Shown: positions 25,497-34,517, counted from the first letter of the stretch. The stretch: 43,709 nt of DNA from an uncultured Nostoc sp. (GCF_937863485.1 NZ_CALMFY010000092.1:1-43709), one strand, 5' to 3'. Notes: generated by a model from the letters alone, not told the origin. A program made the numbers and translations.

Positions 25497-26651
25497 ATGA
25501 ATCAAAAAATACCTCTGTCGTGGCTACAACTGACAAGGGAAAAAACTCGCCTAGCTGTGGCTTTGGCAGGAATTGCCTTTGCTGATATTTTGATGTTTAT
25601 GCAACTCGGTTTCCGGGATGCTTTGTATTATAGTAACGTTCGATTTCATAGCAGCTTGCAGGGCGATATTGTTTTAATCAATAGTCAATCTAGTGCTGTT
25701 CTGGCAATGAGGAGCTTTTCTCAACGGCGGTTATATAAAGCTTTAGATTTACCAGCAGTACAATCAGTACATCCTATATATTTGGACTATACAGTCTGGA
25801 AAAATCCTGTAACAGGCCGTCCTCGTAGTATCCTTATCTTTGGAATGAACCCAGAGAATAACCTAGTTAACTTACCTGGAGTTCAGGATAATTTAGATAA
25901 ACTTAAACTGCCTGATGTCGTTTTATTTGACCGTTCTTCTAGAGTGGAGTATGGCCCAATCGCTGCTAATTATCAGCAAGGAAAGACTGTAATAGCAGAA
26001 GTACGAAGGCGACGAATCAAAGTAGGAGGACTATTTACATTAGGTGCATCATTTGGTGCAGATGGAAATTTAATTACAAGTGATATTAACTTTCTGCGAA
26101 TATTCAACAATCGTCAACAAGGATTAATTGATATTGGGTTAATTAGATTAAAACCGGGAGCAGATGTTAAAGTTGTCGTCAAAGAATTACAAAATTATCT
26201 ACCTAACGAAGTAAATGTTTTAACTAAGCAAGAATTTATTGATTTTGAGCGGAATTATTGGGCAAATAGTACAGCTATTGGCTTTATTTTCACATTAGGG
26301 ACTGTCATGGGTTTCATTGTAGGGACTGTAATTGTTTATCAAATCCTTTATACAGAAGTTGCAGACCACTTAGCTGAGTATGCTACTCTCAAGGCAATAG
26401 GTTATACACAAAACTATTTATTGACAGTCATTCTTCAAGAGGCTTTGTTATTAGCAGTTTTAGGATATTTCCCTGGAATTATTTTTGCTTTATTTATGTA
26501 TAAAACCGCCAGAGAGGCGACACTTTTACCAGTCTTTATGAGTTTTGACCGGGCGGTAATGGTGTTGATTCTGACAATGATTATGTGTATTATATCCGGT
26601 GCGATCGCAGTCCGAAAATTACGTTCTGCCGATCCAGCAGATATTTTTTAG
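25497..26651 (+). CDS. devC: DevC-like ABC exporter permease
   Basis: A 384-residue protein from the ATG at 25497, with a TTG five codons upstream less likely. It begins KIPLSWLQLTREKTRLAVAL and runs into a first membrane helix (about 17-37). A large extracytoplasmic domain covers about 40-255, and three C-terminal helices follow (IGFIFTLGTVMGFIVGTVIV, LLTVILQEALLLAVLGYFPG and AVMVLILTMIMCIISGAIAV). This is the MacB/FtsX-type permease architecture. The ending KLRSADPADIF is typical of DevC. It should form a homodimer with DevA at the plasma membrane and couple to DevB. The reading frame is intact. Confidence 0.92.
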   Translation: MNQKIPLSWLQLTREKTRLAVALAGIAFADILMFMQLGFRDALYYSNVRFHSSLQGDIVLINSQSSAVLAMRSFSQRRLYKALDLPAVQSVHPIYLDYTVWKNPVTGRPRSILIFGMNPENNLVNLPGVQDNLDKLKLPDVVLFDRSSRVEYGPIAANYQQGKTVIAEVRRRRIKVGGLFTLGASFGADGNLITSDINFLRIFNNRQQGLIDIGLIRLKPGADVKVVVKELQNYLPNEVNVLTKQEFIDFERNYWANSTAIGFIFTLGTVMGFIVGTVIVYQILYTEVADHLAEYATLKAIGYTQNYLLTVILQEALLLAVLGYFPGIIFALFMYKTAREATLLPVFMSFDRAVMVLILTMIMCIISGAIAVRKLRSADPADIF

Positions 26652-26777
26652 TTAATTAAATATTAATTAAAATAGCCTAGTATTAATTAGAGGTTATAAT
26701 TAATAGTTAAGAAATCTTAATTCTTGGTAAACACTACAGTTTAGTTTCAAAATTGCTAACTTCTAGCTAACAAATTC

Positions 26778-27488
26778 ATGAGCCAAAAAGAACCTGTTAT
26801 TGCCATTACAAACCTCAATCACTACTATGGCAAAGGCGCACTGAAAAAACAGATATTATTTGACATTAACCTAGAAATTTACTCTGGTGAAATTGTAATT
26901 ATGACCGGGCCATCCGGTTCAGGTAAAACAACATTACTGAGCTTAATTGGTGGTTTGCGCTCTGTACAAGAGGGAAGTTTGAAATTTTTAGGTGAAGAAC
27001 TCGTTGGCGTCAGTCAAAGCAAACTGGTGCAGATGCGACGCAGCATTGGTTATATTTTCCAAGCTCACAATTTGCTAGGGTTCTTGACTGCGAAGCAAAA
27101 TGTGCAAATGGCGGTAGAATTGAATAATAATATTTCTAAAACAGAAGCAGTGGCTAAATCAAAAGCTATGCTGGGGTCTGTTGGTTTAGAAGAACGAGTT
27201 GATTACTATCCAGACAACCTTTCTGGTGGACAAAAACAAAGAATTGCGATCGCCCGCGCCTTGGTGAATCGTCCTCCACTGGTACTAGCAGACGAACCAA
27301 CAGCTGCATTAGACAAACAATCAGGACGCGATGTCGTGGAAATAATGCAGAGTCTTGCCAAAAATCAGGGAACTACTATCTTATTAGTGACACACGACAA
27401 CCGCATTTTAGACATAGCCGATCGCATCGTAGAAATGGAAGATGGTCTTTTAACCCGTAATTCCCCCAATGCAGCTATTGGGTCATGA
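26778..27488 (+). CDS. devA: DevA-like ABC exporter ATPase
   Basis: A 236-residue ATP-binding protein with Walker A GPSGSGKT at 44-51, Q-loop YIFQAHNLL at 92-100, signature LSGGQ at 148-152, Walker B LVLADEPT at 168-175 and the switch histidine in LVTHD. The A-loop NHYYGKG precedes. It belongs to the MacB/LolD-type ATPases and powers the DevBC exporter. It starts 126 bp after devC, in an AT-rich spacer, so co-transcription is likely but not tight. The gene ends near a very strong hairpin that probably stops transcription. Confidence 0.93.
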   Translation: MSQKEPVIAITNLNHYYGKGALKKQILFDINLEIYSGEIVIMTGPSGSGKTTLLSLIGGLRSVQEGSLKFLGEELVGVSQSKLVQMRRSIGYIFQAHNLLGFLTAKQNVQMAVELNNNISKTEAVAKSKAMLGSVGLEERVDYYPDNLSGGQKQRIAIARALVNRPPLVLADEPTAALDKQSGRDVVEIMQSLAKNQGTTILLVTHDNRILDIADRIVEMEDGLLTRNSPNAAIGS

Positions 27489-27566
27489 TTTGGAAGTGAT
27501 AAATCACAACTGATAACTAAGTTGTGACGTAAATAAATATTGTCTATTTACTCGTAAGGGTGATTT

Positions 27567-27608
27567 TTTGTCCTTTTTCCTTTGTATCTACAAAGGAAAA
27601 AGGACAAA
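27567..27608. terminator. 20-bp perfect hairpin between convergent genes
   Basis: TTTGTCCTTTTTCCTTTGTA (27567-27586), a two-base TC loop and its exact complement (27589-27608). It lies between devA and the converging membrane-protein gene, with a T-run before and A-rich bases after, so it can serve as a two-way terminator. Confidence 0.65.
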
Positions 27609-27628
27609 TGACTAATGACAGCCATAAT

Positions 27629-28450
27629 TTATTGTCTAACCGAGCCTGATTTTTTCATTCCAAGTGGCTTTGGCGGAGTTGGGGCATTTGGTTGGCGACT
27701 GGTGCGAAAAGTTACATTCACGCCTTCATTCGATTGCTCTAGCACCAGTAGAGGCGTAGGTTTAGCCTTTTGATCCCAATGCATGGTAGCAATCCGACCT
27801 TGAATTGTTGGTTGCCAGCTATCTTCGTCTTCTATGGGGCTTAGGTAAGTTTCTATACAGTCAATAATTTGACTAATAGTCGCAGAACTTGCTTGCGTCG
27901 GTAACTTCATTAACCGGATTTGAATGCGAAACAGAACTCGCTTGGCAGAGTCTCCTGGACTACCAGTCTCATACTCTACATCAAAAATTTCATCCACCTG
28001 CCGTCCAGCGCTATTAGCAATTCCGACTGATCCAAGTTGTGCTTGATTTGGACGCAGGGCTTGAGAAACTTTATCTTTAATCTGAATCTTCACTTGATTA
28101 AGGATTGCAAAATGAAACACCTCCTCTGACATCCGCATTCGCAAATAATCCAGGTTAAAGTCCCGTGAGTTGACTAAATCGGGATTGGTTTCCATTTTGC
28201 GAATTGTTTCTAGTGCCAGCTTAAATTTTTTCTCTAATTCTCGCGTGCGGAATTGTTCAAACTTAAGTTTTTTCTCCAGCTTATTCACCTGGAGCTTACT
28301 ATATACAATTAAAGCAATCACTGCTAAAGCCAGTCCTCCAGAAGTTACCAACAATAATGGTGGTATTTGAGGATTACTTGCTGGCACTTCCTGGGATGCT
28401 TTTTTAGGCTTTGACCCTGGGGATTGGGCAAGAAACATCGAAGTGGGCAT
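27629..28450 (-). CDS. Conserved membrane-anchored cyanobacterial protein
   Basis: About 273 residues if the ATG at 28450 (MPTSMFLAQSPGS) is used; an ATG at 28522 would add 24 residues and reach the divergent HAD gene's promoter, so it is less likely. One membrane helix (PPLLLVTSGGLALAVIALIV) is near the N-terminus. A coiled coil follows (KLEKKLKFEQFRTRELEKKF), then a folded domain (VDEIFDVEYETGSPGDSAKR, VLFRIQIRLMKLP, ISQIIDCIETYLSP, IATMHWDQKAKPTPLLVLEQ). I do not recognise a named family. It is probably a plasma-membrane or thylakoid-anchored protein with its domain on one face. Confidence 0.75.
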   Translation of the reverse strand: MPTSMFLAQSPGSKPKKASQEVPASNPQIPPLLLVTSGGLALAVIALIVYSKLQVNKLEKKLKFEQFRTRELEKKFKLALETIRKMETNPDLVNSRDFNLDYLRMRMSEEVFHFAILNQVKIQIKDKVSQALRPNQAQLGSVGIANSAGRQVDEIFDVEYETGSPGDSAKRVLFRIQIRLMKLPTQASSATISQIIDCIETYLSPIEDEDSWQPTIQGRIATMHWDQKAKPTPLLVLEQSNEGVNVTFRTSRQPNAPTPPKPLGMKKSGSVRQ

Positions 28451-28554
28451 GGTTGGAAACTGAAAAACTTGACTCCTGATGTTTAGGATGCCCAAATCTT
28501 CAATGCCATCTTGCTGTATCATTAATATTTTTTACAGCCTTTTACAAACCGCAT

Positions 28555-29352
28555 ATGTCCAGACATTTAAGCCTCCCTACCCTGTCTGAGGTTTCATCTA
28601 CAAGCTTTAGCAATATTCGTCTGATAGCCACAGATATGGATGGCACCCTGACTAGACGAGGAAAATTTACTCCCGCACTGCTGCAAGCTTTAGAGGATTT
28701 AGCGGCAGTTGACATTAAGGTGCTGATTGTCACAGGACGTTCTGCTGGGTGGGTGAGTGGATTGAGTAGTTTGATGCCAGTGGCAGGTGCTATGGCAGAA
28801 AATGGCGGTTTGTACTTTCCACCTGGAAACCAGAAACCAGTAGTCTTAACACCCATTCCCGATTTAGTTCAACATCGCCAGCACTTGGCTACGACTTTTG
28901 AGAATTTACAAACTAAATTTCCCCAAATCCAAGAATCTGCTGATAATTGCTTTCGCATCACTGACTGGACTTTTGATGTAGCTGCTTTGCGTCAAGACGA
29001 ACTACAAACCCTAGACAATCTCTGTGAACAAATGGGTTGGGGATTTACCTATAGCAACGTGCAGTGTCATATTAAACCTCAAGGGCAAGATAAAGCTGTG
29101 GGATTGTTGCAGGTATTGCGCGAATATTTGCCCCAATACTCACCAGAACAAATTGTCACTGTTGGCGATAGCCCCAATGATGAAAGTTTATTTGATCGGC
29201 GTTATTTTCCTGTTTCTGTAGGCGTGGCAAACGTGCTGGAATATCTGAATCAGTTGAAATATCACCCTGCTTATATTACTAACGCTGCCGAAGGCGAAGG
29301 ATTTTGTGAGTTATCTAGTTATATTTTGAAAAGCTTGCACATCCTAAGTTAG
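28555..29352 (+). CDS. HAD-superfamily hydrolase, subclass IIB
   Basis: A 265-residue protein with HAD motif I DMDGTL at 27-32, motif II IVTGRSAGW, motif III K in NVQCHIKPQGQDKA and motif IV GDSPNDESLFD at 204-214. The C2-type cap between motifs II and III (about 85-180) places it with Cof-type, sucrose-phosphatase-like or mannosyl-3-phosphoglycerate-phosphatase-like enzymes. The nucleophile is D27 and the general acid D29. A phosphorylated sugar is the likely substrate class, but the sequence does not settle it. Cytoplasmic. It is divergently transcribed from the membrane-protein gene with a short shared promoter region. Confidence 0.88.
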   Translation: MSRHLSLPTLSEVSSTSFSNIRLIATDMDGTLTRRGKFTPALLQALEDLAAVDIKVLIVTGRSAGWVSGLSSLMPVAGAMAENGGLYFPPGNQKPVVLTPIPDLVQHRQHLATTFENLQTKFPQIQESADNCFRITDWTFDVAALRQDELQTLDNLCEQMGWGFTYSNVQCHIKPQGQDKAVGLLQVLREYLPQYSPEQIVTVGDSPNDESLFDRRYFPVSVGVANVLEYLNQLKYHPAYITNAAEGEGFCELSSYILKSLHILS

Positions 29353-29402
29353 GCAGAGCTAGACTTGCTCTACAATAATCTCGTAGCACTGATTTTACAA
29401 CC

Positions 29403-30185
29403 ATGACGGCTACTCTAAGAGTTGGTATCGAATCAGAAATCTTCTATCCCAGTGCTGATGGTCAACCAGTGGCAGAAACCTACGACCACCTTTATGCCTT
29501 GCTAACTACCTTGGAAGTCCTGAAACAGTATCTGGCAGATCATCAGGCAACAGTATTGGGAAATCAATTTCTTTACTATGCACAGGGTTTTCCTAAGTTG
29601 CGCGTAGCCCCAGATGTGATGGTGATTTTTGATGTTGCACCCGGCGGTCGGGACAACTATAAAATTTGGGAAGAGGGTCAAGTACCCACAGTAATTTTTG
29701 AAATGACATCTTTTGGTACTAAGGGACAAGACGAAATCTTCAAAAAGACCCTCTATGAGCAGCTAGGTGTCAAGGAATACTGGCTATTTGACCCTAAAGG
29801 TGAGTGGGTAGAACAACAGCTACGTGGCTATCGCCTGCGGGGAGAAATCTACGAACCTATACAAGATGGACGCAGTGAACCGTTACAACTGCGTTTGCTG
29901 GTTGAGGAAAGGCTAATTGGGTTTTACCGTGAGGATACAGGGGAAAAATTACTGATCTCTGATGAACTGGTACAGGCTTTACGGCAGGAAGTTTTAGCAA
30001 GGCAGCAAGCAGAAGAACTGGCAGAACAGGAACGCCAACGAGCAGAGCAGGAACGCCAACGAGCAGAACAGGAACGCCAACGAGCAGAGCAGGAACGCCA
30101 ACGAGCAGAACAGGCAGAATTGCAGATAGAACAGTTAAAGGCAAGGTTACGTTCGCTCAATGTAGATCCCGATACTATTGAGTAA
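29403..30185 (+). CDS. Uma2-family (DUF820) endonuclease-like protein
   Basis: A 260-residue protein with the restriction-endonuclease-like core of the Uma2 family: VAPDVMVIFDV with D71, VIFEMTSFGTKGQDE with E100, and VKEYWLFDPKGEWVEQQ. Uma2 proteins are abundant in Nostocales and their targets are not known to me. The C-terminus is a coiled coil made of tandem AEQERQR heptads, encoded by four exact-to-near 21-bp DNA repeats (30021-30104). Length of this tail commonly varies between relatives, so slippage is likely. The gene is single, 51 bp after the HAD gene. Confidence 0.88.
   Translation: MTATLRVGIESEIFYPSADGQPVAETYDHLYALLTTLEVLKQYLADHQATVLGNQFLYYAQGFPKLRVAPDVMVIFDVAPGGRDNYKIWEEGQVPTVIFEMTSFGTKGQDEIFKKTLYEQLGVKEYWLFDPKGEWVEQQLRGYRLRGEIYEPIQDGRSEPLQLRLLVEERLIGFYREDTGEKLLISDELVQALRQEVLARQQAEELAEQERQRAEQERQRAEQERQRAEQERQRAEQAELQIEQLKARLRSLNVDPDTIE
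30021..30104 (+). repeat. Four tandem 21-bp repeats in the Uma2 gene
   Basis: The unit GCAGARCAGGAACGCCAACG plus A is repeated four times, with only the A/G at position six alternating. It encodes AEQERQR each time. The alternation suggests duplication of a two-unit block. Confidence 0.9.
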
Positions 30186-30350
30186 CATGCAAGGTGTAAT
30201 TCTAAAAGTTGCTGAAGCTACGCCCGTCATAGACATTGCCTTCCTCGTCCCTACTTCCAAGCCAAAATATGTTAGGGGTTGTTCAGCAACCCAAAGGTCG
30301 GTATCAATTGCTTTAAGCATTATAATTGTTGAGTTATGGTCGTTGCTGGA

Positions 30351-30552
30351 CTATAAAAATTGCTGCACGCTGTAGTAAAGACAAGCCAGACTGCCGACGA
30401 CATAAACTAGCCAAGTTCCGAAAAAACCGATCGCCCTGCCCGGTGATGGGCCATAAGTCTGTATTAATGCCCAGGCATGGGCAATCCGAGCTAGTGTCAA
30501 TAGAGTACCTAGCATCCACAACAGTCCCTTAAGAGCCTGCATCCACTTTAGG
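30351..30552 (-). pseudogene. MAPEG-family fragment
   Basis: The minus-strand frame reads GLLWMLGTLLTLARIAHAWA, then ALIQTYGPSPGRAIGFFGTW and LVYVVGSLACLYYSVQQFL before a stop. The aRi.Ha.gl and R..G patterns with two membrane helices match the C-terminal half of MAPEG-type membrane proteins (about 130 residues normally). The N-terminal half is missing, and beyond about 30555 the frame loses resemblance and overlaps the truncated AraC-type gene. It is most likely a remnant left by recombination. Confidence 0.6.
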
Positions 30553-30596
30553 GCAATTAGGAACATGAGGCTAAGGGGGAAGATGCTTCTCGTTTT

Positions 30597-31217
30597 GTGG
30601 TGTTTGGATATTTCCAATCTTTTCTAGAGCGGATAGTCAAAGTGGAAGCAGAGGGACAGACAATTGAATTACAGCCAGGGCAAATTCCCAAAACTCACTG
30701 GGGCTTGAGTGCTGCGATCGCTATCCAAGAATTTTTTTATAATGGACAAACTGGTGGTGCATTTTACTTAGAATCAGTTGCAACAGCGGTGTTGGCACAG
30801 ATCGTTTACCGACGTTCAAACTTATCTGGACGGCTCAAACGTCCACCAGAGTTTTTAGACCCAAATTTGTTAAAGTTTGCCTTGGAATACATTAGAGCGC
30901 ATCTATCCCAGAAACTTAATCTGAACCAGATTGCTGCCACGATAGGATTCAGTCCCTACGATTTCGCACGAGCATTTAAAGTCACAACTGGACTGTCGCC
31001 TTATCAATATGTCCTCCAGTGTCGGCTGGAACTTGCCCAACAACTCTTACAAAACCAAAGGCGTTAGCGCAGCTCGCCGCAGGCATCGCTGACACAGGTA
31101 GCCGCAGAAGCGGGATTTGGCAACCAGAGTCACATGACATCTGTGTTTCAAGCAATACTACACACAACTCCCAAGCGTTCCCAGCAAAAAATGTGTAGTA
31201 TTTTAGACCATACATGA
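30597..31217 (+). pseudogene. AraC-family regulator, truncated and split by a repeat element
   Basis: The frame encodes the tail of a sensor domain (GQIPKTHWGLSAAIAIQEFF, GGAFYLESVATAVLAQIVYR), then the first helix-turn-helix of an AraC-type DNA-binding domain (LNLNQIAATIGFSPYDFARA, FKVTTGLSPYQYVLQCRLEL). After LLQNQR a palindromic segment with an in-frame TAG (31065-31067) intrudes, and the same frame then resumes with SLTQVAAEAGFGNQSHMTSV and FQAILHTTPKRSQQ, the second helix-turn-helix, ending at 31217. The inserted piece is about 27-30 bp and keeps the frame. The N-terminal sensor part is also missing, and a tag of the frame upstream reaches only 30561. The regulator is almost surely non-functional. 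Confidence 0.82.
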
Positions 31218-31819
31218 AAACGTTATGGTGATCCTCGCTCAGGTGAAGTGGATTCATAGAACCAAGTTTTCTATGTATGATGCTTGAAGATTTAGTATTG
31301 TTTAAGAAATTATAGCCTTTGTCGGTTATCTAAGGCATAAAACCGAAATACGTCTAATTTTCTGCAAGATGGTCTGAAAAACTTTATCCTATCTGGGTTT
31401 AACAATTTGCTACATCTGAGTTTTTCAGCCATGATTTACAACTGAAAATCAAGCTTTTCCAGATCATCTTGCAGGTTTTTGGTTATATCTCGGCTAAATG
31501 CCAAGTAGACAATTTGTTACTTGTGTCTTTGCCACATTTATTATCTTAGACAGAATACAATAGATAAATCTCTAGCGCGTTTCAATCTTGAAAGTCTCAA
31601 CAATACTGATTTGATTGAGAAGACTGTTTTATACAGTCATTCGCAAGCAAAACTTAATTAAAGGATAAATAAACCGCCAGCCTTTTAAGCACCCAGAGAC
31701 GCTAAGAGACTAACAGATGCTTCGAGGACAGGTTAGCGTTTTATTTTCCACTTCTACTAGAAAGTCCAAGACCAATGGAAAAGTCAAAAATTTACCTTTA
31801 AAAATCCAGGTATAAAATT
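31218..31819. other. Intergenic region with nested inverted repeats
   Basis: No gene seen. The main structure is the pair 31362-31383 and 31453-31474, listed separately. A fragment near 31690-31710 (CACCCAGAGACGCTAAGAG) is a dispersed repeat. Confidence 0.45.
31362..31474. repeat. Nested, mutually exclusive inverted repeats
   Basis: The outer arms 31362-31383 and 31453-31474 match in 19 of 22 positions (CTGCAAGATG start). Inside, CTGAAAAACT (31374-31383) also pairs perfectly with AGTTTTTCAG (31419-31428). The same strand segment can therefore form either of two hairpins. Confidence 0.6.
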
Positions 31820-31987
31820 ATGCAAGAAATTGAAAGATTCTTTGGCAATTTGTTCAGTGGCATAATCAACCGCTTTAAGTATTCTGCGATGGACGCTGCT
31901 GATCGGAAAATTAGAGAAACTATCGACGAGCAGGTCGAACAACGGCGACAAAAATCCAAGCCCAAGGATCAAGAAGACCGCGAGTAA
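31820..31987 (+). CDS. Small hypothetical protein (55 aa)
   Basis: A 55-residue frame begins MQEIERFFGNLFSGIINRFK, then SAMDAADRKIRETID and a charged tail EQRRQKSKPKDQEDRE. An AGG lies 11 bases before the ATG. The sequence looks like a short amphipathic helix followed by a soluble charged region, which is plausible for a small conserved protein. It is shorter than most predictions and I do not recognise a family. It lies in a repeat-rich region, so it deserves a conservation check before it is relied on. Confidence 0.55.
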   Translation: MQEIERFFGNLFSGIINRFKYSAMDAADRKIRETIDEQVEQRRQKSKPKDQEDRE

Positions 31988-32028
31988 ATAGGTCTTTTAG
32001 GGGTAGTTTAAAACTAGTCAGTTAAACA

Positions 32029-32126
32029 CTAGTACATCACGGCGTAAATGCAGCTACCATCTCAATTAACAAGATTTGGGACAAAATCCCTTCTTTAAAG
32101 GTAGGCAAACTGACGCCATGTACTAG
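32029..32126. repeat. 98-bp MITE-like repeat
   Basis: Ends CTAGTACAT (32029-32037) and ATGTACTAG (32118-32126) are exact inverted copies, and the adjoining GGCGT/ACGCC bases extend the symmetry with a small gap. Size and ends suggest a short non-autonomous element. Confidence 0.55.
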
Positions 32127-32254
32127 GGTGTAGCTCCCCTGGCTTAAAACGCGTAACTTCAGCTTTCTTACTGAGTATTTCTTACTATAAAAAAGGGTAG
32201 TTCGCTGTTGAAGGCGTTTAAAACAGCAAGATTTTTATCACTATCACTACAAGC

Positions 32255-32294
32255 ATAGCGCTTCCCTATTGTTGAATGGGCAGCGCTATTTTCT
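32255..32294 (+). promoter_or_regulatory. Terminator-like stem in the rpsB upstream region
   Basis: ATAGCGCT (32255-32262) pairs with AGCGCTAT (32282-32289), and inside it CCC (32264-32266) pairs with GGG (32278-32280). A short T-run (TATTTTCT) follows. It lies 150-190 bp before rpsB and could be an attenuator or the terminator of an upstream transcript. Confidence 0.5.
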
Positions 32295-32373
32295 CGCTCT
32301 CACTCTGTCAACCAACTACAACTCTTCTGAATATGCTAACCTAGTATGGTTAACTAATCTCGCACATCTAAGA

Positions 32374-32426
32374 ATTCGGGTGTTTCCCAGTTGGGAAATA
32401 CACTTGGATGGAGGTTTAACCCGAAT
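32374..32426 (+). promoter_or_regulatory. Structured rpsB leader, possible S2 autoregulation site
   Basis: The outer stem ATTCGGGT (32374-32381) / ACCCGAAT (32419-32426) closes over the hairpin TTTCCCA GT TGGGAAA (32383-32398). The outer stem ends one base before the Shine-Dalgarno GGAG (32428-32431). This placement suits translational control by ribosomal protein S2, as known in other bacteria. A cyanobacterial version is inference. Confidence 0.5.
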
Positions 32427-32442
32427 CGGAGTTAGAAAATAT

Positions 32443-33237
32443 ATGCCAGTAGTTTCATTGGCTCAGATGATGGAGTCAGGGGTTCACTTTGGGCATCAGA
32501 CCCGGCGTTGGAACCCAAAAATGTCTCCTTACATTTACACTTCCCGCAATGGTGTACATATCATCGACTTGGTGCAGACTGCCCAGTTGATGGATAATGC
32601 TTATAACTACATGCGATCGCACGCTGAACAAGGGAAGAAATTTCTTTTTGTTGGCACTAAGCGCCAAGCGGCTGGAATTATTGCCCAAGAGGCCAGCCGT
32701 TGTGGTTCCCACTACATTAACCAACGCTGGTTGGGCGGAATGTTGACTAATTGGGCAACCATCAAAACACGAGTAGACCGTCTGAAAGATTTAGAACGCC
32801 GTGAGGAAACTGGCGCACTAGATTTATTACCGAAAAAAGAAGCATCAATGCTACGTCGGGAAATGACGAAGCTTCAGAAATACTTGGGCGGCATTAAAAC
32901 AATGCGGAAAGTCCCCGATATCGTTGTAATTGTAGACCAACGGCGGGAATATAACGCAGTTCAAGAATGCCAAAAGCTGAATATTCCGATTGTGTCCATG
33001 CTGGATACAAACTGTGACCCAGATGTAGTAGATATCCCCATCCCAGCAAACGACGATGCTATCAGGTCAATTAAGCTGATAGTAGGAAAATTGGCGGATG
33101 CCATTTATGAAGGTCGTCATGGTCAGCTGGATGCTGAAGAGGATTACGAAGATTACGAAGGTGGTGAGTATGACGAAGACTACGAAGAAAGCGAATATAC
33201 TGACGCCGTAATTCCCGACGAGGAAGCAGAGGAATAA
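32443..33237 (+). CDS. rpsB: 30S ribosomal protein S2
   Basis: 264 residues from the ATG at 32443, which gives [20 protein letters not shown], the standard S2 start; the frame stays open 58 codons upstream but that part is the leader. [40 protein letters not shown] and LPDIV-like [20 protein letters not shown] are all S2 blocks. The C-terminus has an acidic tail rich in Glu, Asp and Tyr, usual in cyanobacteria. It is the first gene of the rpsB-tsf pair, with 223 bp to tsf. The protein joins the small ribosomal subunit. Confidence 0.97.
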   Translation: MPVVSLAQMMESGVHFGHQTRRWNPKMSPYIYTSRNGVHIIDLVQTAQLMDNAYNYMRSHAEQGKKFLFVGTKRQAAGIIAQEASRCGSHYINQRWLGGMLTNWATIKTRVDRLKDLERREETGALDLLPKKEASMLRREMTKLQKYLGGIKTMRKVPDIVVIVDQRREYNAVQECQKLNIPIVSMLDTNCDPDVVDIPIPANDDAIRSIKLIVGKLADAIYEGRHGQLDAEEDYEDYEGGEYDEDYEESEYTDAVIPDEEAEE

Positions 33238-33460
33238 GTAAAGCAGGGGTGAAGTAAGTGGACAAGGGAGGGCGGTGGATTGCAAAGTAGCAGCAAGCCG
33301 CCCTAGCTTGCGGCAAATCATAGGCAAAGGTAGAGGCAAAAAACTCATGCCTCATACCTTTGTACTTGATTATTTTTTCTCCTCCAGCCCTGAGTAAGAT
33401 AGAGATACTCAACACCCGTGAGCGATTACAAATCGAGGTCAAGTTAGGAATTGAGGCAAC

Positions 33461-34405
33461 ATGGCGGAAATATCTGCAAAACTCGTCCAAGAGCTACGCC
33501 AAAAAACTGGTGCCGGCATGATGGACTGCAAAAAGGCGCTGAAAGAGACTGATGGCAACATAGAAGAAGCGGTAGACTGGCTACGGAAAAAGGGCATCTC
33601 TACGGCGGGGAAAAAAAGCGATCGCGTTGCGGCAGAAGGTCTAGTAGACACTTACATTCAGCCCGGAGGTAGAGTGGGTGTACTCATCGAAGTCAACTGC
33701 CAAACCGACTTTGTTGCTCGTAACGAGGCTTTTAAAGCTTTAGTTAAGAATCTGGCAAAGCAAGCAGCGACTGCTGATAGTGTTGAGTCTTTGTTGGCTC
33801 AACCCTATGCTGATAATCAAAGTGCGACTGTAGAAGAATTTATCAAGCAAACCATTGCTACACTCGGTGAAAATATCCAAGTGCGTCGCTTTAAGAATTT
33901 TGCACTAGCAGAAGGCACGCAAGGGATAGTAGACAGCTACATTCACACTGGCGGTCGAGTTGGTGTATTAGTAGAACTAGGTTCCCAAACTGAGTCAGTG
34001 GCTGCTAATCAAGAGTTCCAAACCTTGGCACGGAACACTGCTATGCAAGTTGCGGCTTGTCCAAATGTCGAGTATGTGAGCGTAGACCAAATCCCTAGCG
34101 AAATTGCCCAAAAGGAAAAAGACATTGAAATGGGCAAGGATGATTTGGCGAACAAGCCAGATAATATCAAAGAAAAAATTGTTCAGGGACGGATTGAAAA
34201 ACGCTTGAAAGAATTGGCTTTGGTCGATCAGCCTTACATTCGTGATCAGAGTATTTCTGTGGAAGACTTGGTGAAGCAAGTGAAGGTGCAATTAGGCGAA
34301 GAGATTCAAGTGACTCGCTTTGTCCGCTATATACTGGGCGAAGGCATTGAAAAGCAAGAAAGTAACTTTGCTGATGAAGTCGCTGCACAAATTGGCAGCA
34401 AGTAA
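33461..34405 (+). CDS. tsf: Translation elongation factor Ts
   Basis: A 314-residue protein. Its N-terminal UBA-like domain is [20 protein letters not shown] followed by [20 protein letters not shown]. Two copies of the core domain follow, marked by [20 protein letters not shown] and [20 protein letters not shown], and the end is [19 protein letters not shown]-Ts exchanges GDP for GTP on EF-Tu. The length and both core domains are normal for cyanobacteria and chloroplasts. It follows rpsB, a conserved pairing. A strong hairpin 110 bp downstream probably ends the transcript. Confidence 0.97.
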   Translation: MAEISAKLVQELRQKTGAGMMDCKKALKETDGNIEEAVDWLRKKGISTAGKKSDRVAAEGLVDTYIQPGGRVGVLIEVNCQTDFVARNEAFKALVKNLAKQAATADSVESLLAQPYADNQSATVEEFIKQTIATLGENIQVRRFKNFALAEGTQGIVDSYIHTGGRVGVLVELGSQTESVAANQEFQTLARNTAMQVAACPNVEYVSVDQIPSEIAQKEKDIEMGKDDLANKPDNIKEKIVQGRIEKRLKELALVDQPYIRDQSISVEDLVKQVKVQLGEEIQVTRFVRYILGEGIEKQESNFADEVAAQIGSK

Positions 34406-34419
34406 TAATTAGTTAGGAG

Positions 34420-34439
34420 AGACGCGATTAATCGCGTCT
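34420..34439. repeat. Perfect 20-bp palindrome of the GACGCGATT family
   Basis: AGACGCGATTAATCGCGTCT is a perfect palindrome just after tsf. Relatives of it occur at 6531-6595 and near 23033 and 34555. Confidence 0.8.
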
Positions 34440-34517
34440 GTACAGGAGTTAGGAGTTAATAGGAAGTTAGCTTCATAATTCATCATTCATAATTCTTAAC
34501 TCCTAACTTATTTAAGG

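Noticed and set aside
29857..30160. Minus-strand frames opposite the Uma2 tail
   Set aside because: They are shadows of the AEQERQR repeat and show only repeat-derived residues.
33067..33490. Minus-strand frames over the end of rpsB and the spacer
   Set aside because: They mirror the acidic tail of S2 and are not supported by any motif or start signal.
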